From Diphasiastrum complanatum (taxonomy: Eukaryota; Streptophyta; Lycopodiopsida; Lycopodiales; Lycopodiaceae), in contig MU832091.1 of the NCBI GenBank assembly GCA_029204225.1, forward strand, positions 23,670 to 87,669: a stretch of DNA of 64,000 bases, written 5' to 3'. Each line of letters starts with the position of its first letter. Position 1 is the stretch's first letter. The notes under the pieces were generated by a model that did not search any database, was not told where the DNA came from, and saw only the letters and a list, made by a program, of their open reading frames with translations. Below are positions 61,840 through 64,000 of this stretch, piece by piece. The translations under genes and the position numbers were made by a program.

Positions 61840-62970
61840 TTAGGAACATACAAGACTTACTGATAACATATTTGTAGAGAGTTTAGGAACATACAAGACT
61901 TTTGACAGTAGTTTGAATTGATCATGCTGGAATCTTAATCTTACAGTACCTTCACCTTCATTAGTGTGAGTACTATCGTCACCAAGATAAACATACTTCT
62001 TTGTGTTGTAAGGCGTATAGGATTGGAAAAACTCACGATGATTGGTCATATGTTGAGTAGCTCCAGAATTCAGAAACCACGAATCATCCAAATTTGCGTA
62101 TTTTTCTTTGATCATAAAAGCGCCTTCGTTCATTTCGACTTCAAGAGATGTTGTAACTGTATTTGCTTGTTGATCAGGTTGCTTGGCTGCATTCTTCACT
62201 TTGAGAATTCGGCTATCCTGAATCTCATGGTTATTGTGCTTGCAATACCTGCAAAACTTCTTCTTCTTCGACAAATGTGGATTTGATGATTGATCTTGAC
62301 TTTGAGTCTGTTTCTAATTTGACGTAGACTGCTTGAAGCTTTTCTGCTTATGTCGTTTTGAGCCCTTGTTGACATATAGAGCATGAGACGAAGAGGTAGA
62401 CGAAGTGTCTTGACTTCTTCGATTATCTTCTTGTAGCAACATAGCAATAACTCTGGTAAGAGTTAAATCTGAGTGTGTCGTGATGATCATCACCCAGTTC
62501 TCATATGTAGAGGGCAGGCTTGAAAGCAATGTCATAATTGCATCTTGATCGTCTATGACTGATCCGACTGCGGCCATCTGTTGCAAGAGATTCTTAAATT
62601 GGTTAATATGACTCTGAAGAGACTCATTATTCGACATCTTGAGTGAAGAATTTCCCTCGAAGATGTAACTTAGTAATTACGTCTATCACATCATATAGTG
62701 AGCCCCAGATGTCCCAAACTTATTTCGAAGTCTTGGCTTCAGCTATGTGGCCAATTTGAGTATCTGATATATTGAGGATAATAAACATGAAAGCCTCTTC
62801 GATTTCCACTTTGAGTCTTCTGTGTCATCTTCAGGTTTCACTTCGATACCTATTACAACATTCCACAACTCGTTGGCAATTAGCAAGGTCTTCATCTTAA
62901 ATTTTCATAAATGATTATTGGATCCATTCAACTTGTCTGCGATAAGACCGACTTTACTTTGAGAATCCAT
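61840..62970 (-). pseudogene. Copia gag and protease
   Basis: Gag start ATG at 62968-62970 (MDSQSKVGLIADKLNGSNNH), then a TGA where tryptophan is normal (NNHL-stop-KFKMK). Further on LQSHINQFKNLLQQMAAVGS, LLSSLPSTYENWVMII (62314-62637), a broken knuckle CRYCKHNNHEIQDS without the last Cys, and protease DDSWFLNSGATQHMT with NSGA replacing DSGA. It ends LSTNMLSVS at the junction with the LTR. A stop separates the two halves near 62311, and the 62640-62900 part needs frame changes. The protease closely resembles 35023-35403. Confidence 0.88.
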
Positions 62971-63146
62971 CTGGAACTTTAGTCTGATGACGTTAAGAGA
63001 GATATCGTGTTGCGCTACAATTGGAAATCAATTCTCTGATACCAAAACAAATTGATTTGAACTGAAGAATAATTTGATATTGCGAAAGATATCAAGTGTA
63101 AGAGCTTGCGCTCTGATATAGTACTAGGCCTTGAAGAAGAATCAAC

Positions 63147-63158
63147 GCTCTGATACCA
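63147..63158 (-). other. Primer-binding site (initiator tRNA-Met)
   Basis: Exact TGGTATCAGAGC on the minus strand, no gap to the LTR. Two partial copies lie inside the leader at 63033-63044 and 63110-63120. Confidence 0.95.
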
Positions 63159-64000
63159 TGTTAGAAAGAGGTGTGTAAAAGATAGGTCTAAAAGAATCGA
63201 ATAAAAATAATTCAAATGACAAGAAAGAAAACTTATCGTGCACAGCGAAAAAAACTATCTTCTTCTTTTTTCATGCATGACTATGCCTATCAATTTCGAA
63301 CAAAACAATAGTAATAAAATCATGTTCGATCTTATAGTAACTAACTTTGAAATCAATAGTACTATAGTGATTACGTAGCCAAACATTAAAGTATTGGATT
63401 ATCAAACAAATAATCTGTCGCGAAGAATTACATAAACGCATACATTCTGAGACAAACCTGAACGCAATAAAAGATAGTATTGATTCAGTATGAAATGAAA
63501 GAGAAGTAAATGAGTACAACAAGTTTGCGGATCGAAGCCGCGTACTCTAGGCTATTTCTGAGTGACTAAATAAAAGTCTGGATTAAGCGCAACTACTGAT
63601 AAGTAGTAAGCGCAATAGCAATCTCTAATCAACTCTAAATAACTGAGCTAGAATGCTCAAGAGTGTTCAAGCTCCCACGCTTGAGAGAGAGCTAACTATT
63701 CAATACTTGATCTGATAATTCTAATTATGCTGATTATGAAATATGAACAGCTATTTATACTAAGCAACTAGGTCGTCAAATGCGGCTGCAGTTGGTTGGA
63801 GTTTGTTGGCATTCATCCAGTTCTTCTCAGAAGTTGATTGCTCATAAGCGGTGACAATTTGCCGTAAACAGTCTGTCTATATAAATGAATGTAACTGTCA
63901 CTCTGTAGAAATGAACGTGAAACTGTCATTAGAAAAAGCAACAGTGTCATAAATAGGCGACAGTGTCGACTTTTTGCAAGAAATGTGACAGTGTCGCAAA
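63159..64000 (-). repeat. Right (5') LTR of Copia mini-element, cut by window end
   Basis: TGTTAGAAAGAGGTGTG... aligned with 60922-61770 for its whole visible length; about 50-60 bases should lie outside. Confidence 0.88.

Larger units (their letters stand above)
60922..64000 (-). mobile_element. Copia mini-element: LTR-gag-protease-LTR with pol deleted
   Basis: LTRs 60922-61825 and 63159 to the window end share long stretches (AGATAGGTCTAAAAGAATCG, AAGAAAACTTATCGTGCACA, GAAGAATTACA.AAACGCATA). PBS GCTCTGATACCA at 63147-63158 touches the right LTR. The interior is only 1.3 kb and encodes gag and protease; integrase, RT, RNase H and the purine tract are missing. The left LTR joins the protease 3' end directly, with a 40-base duplicate of TTTGTAGAGAGTTTAGGAAC at the join. 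Confidence 0.88.

Overview
This is nuclear DNA from a flowering plant with a repeat-rich genome. The evidence is one intron-containing plant gene (the 3' half of a STICHEL-like, DnaX-related gene, 15499-26155, plus strand) set in many decayed LTR retrotransposons, two hAT transposase remnants, small inverted-repeat elements and long CT microsatellites. Most element copies carry stops, frameshifts or large deletions. I cannot name the species. The mostly old, nested insertions would fit a genome with slow turnover, but that is inference.

Layout. 1-1269: Ty3/gypsy gag remnant running off the left edge (minus). 1710-3948: broken hAT transposase with BED finger and DUF659-type domain (minus). 4565-15118: a four-level nest. 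A Copia copy (RT at 4565-4949, RNase H end at 14880-15118) is split by a gypsy chromovirus (LTR-like ends near 4950-5264 and 14640-14866). That gypsy holds an hAT fragment (6130-7117 plus 13283-13566), which is itself split by a near-complete Copia element at 7123-13277 with a perfect 5-bp target duplication (CGCGT). 15499-26155: five exons of the STICHEL-like gene. Its introns hold a Copia remnant (16900-19080), a MULE-like small element with a 10-bp target duplication (19851-20381), an inverted-repeat element (24425-24863) and several tandem duplications. 28430-31150: eroded gypsy chromovirus (minus). 31497-32029: inverted-repeat element with palindromic tandem units. 32574-35440: LTR tangle of Copia families. 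36460-36730: gypsy RNase H scrap. 39340-40545: cluster of GC-centred hairpin repeats. 42096-42656: unrecognised, interrupted ORF. 43530-55325: Copia element (plus) split inside its RNase H by a gypsy chromovirus (46965-53687, minus). 55370-55830: Copia scrap. 60922-64000: LTR-gag-protease-LTR mini-element running off the right edge.

Functionally, the only host gene I can support is the STICHEL-like one. The visible part encodes the region after the AAA+ ATPase core; the ATPase itself is not in the window, so either a very large repeat-filled intron separates it (at least 15.5 kb) or the gene is truncated. The rest is retrotransposon gag-pol (capsid, protease, integrase, reverse transcriptase, RNase H) and hAT transposase in various stages of decay. 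Nothing looks like an intact mobile element, and no RNA genes or CRISPR arrays were seen.
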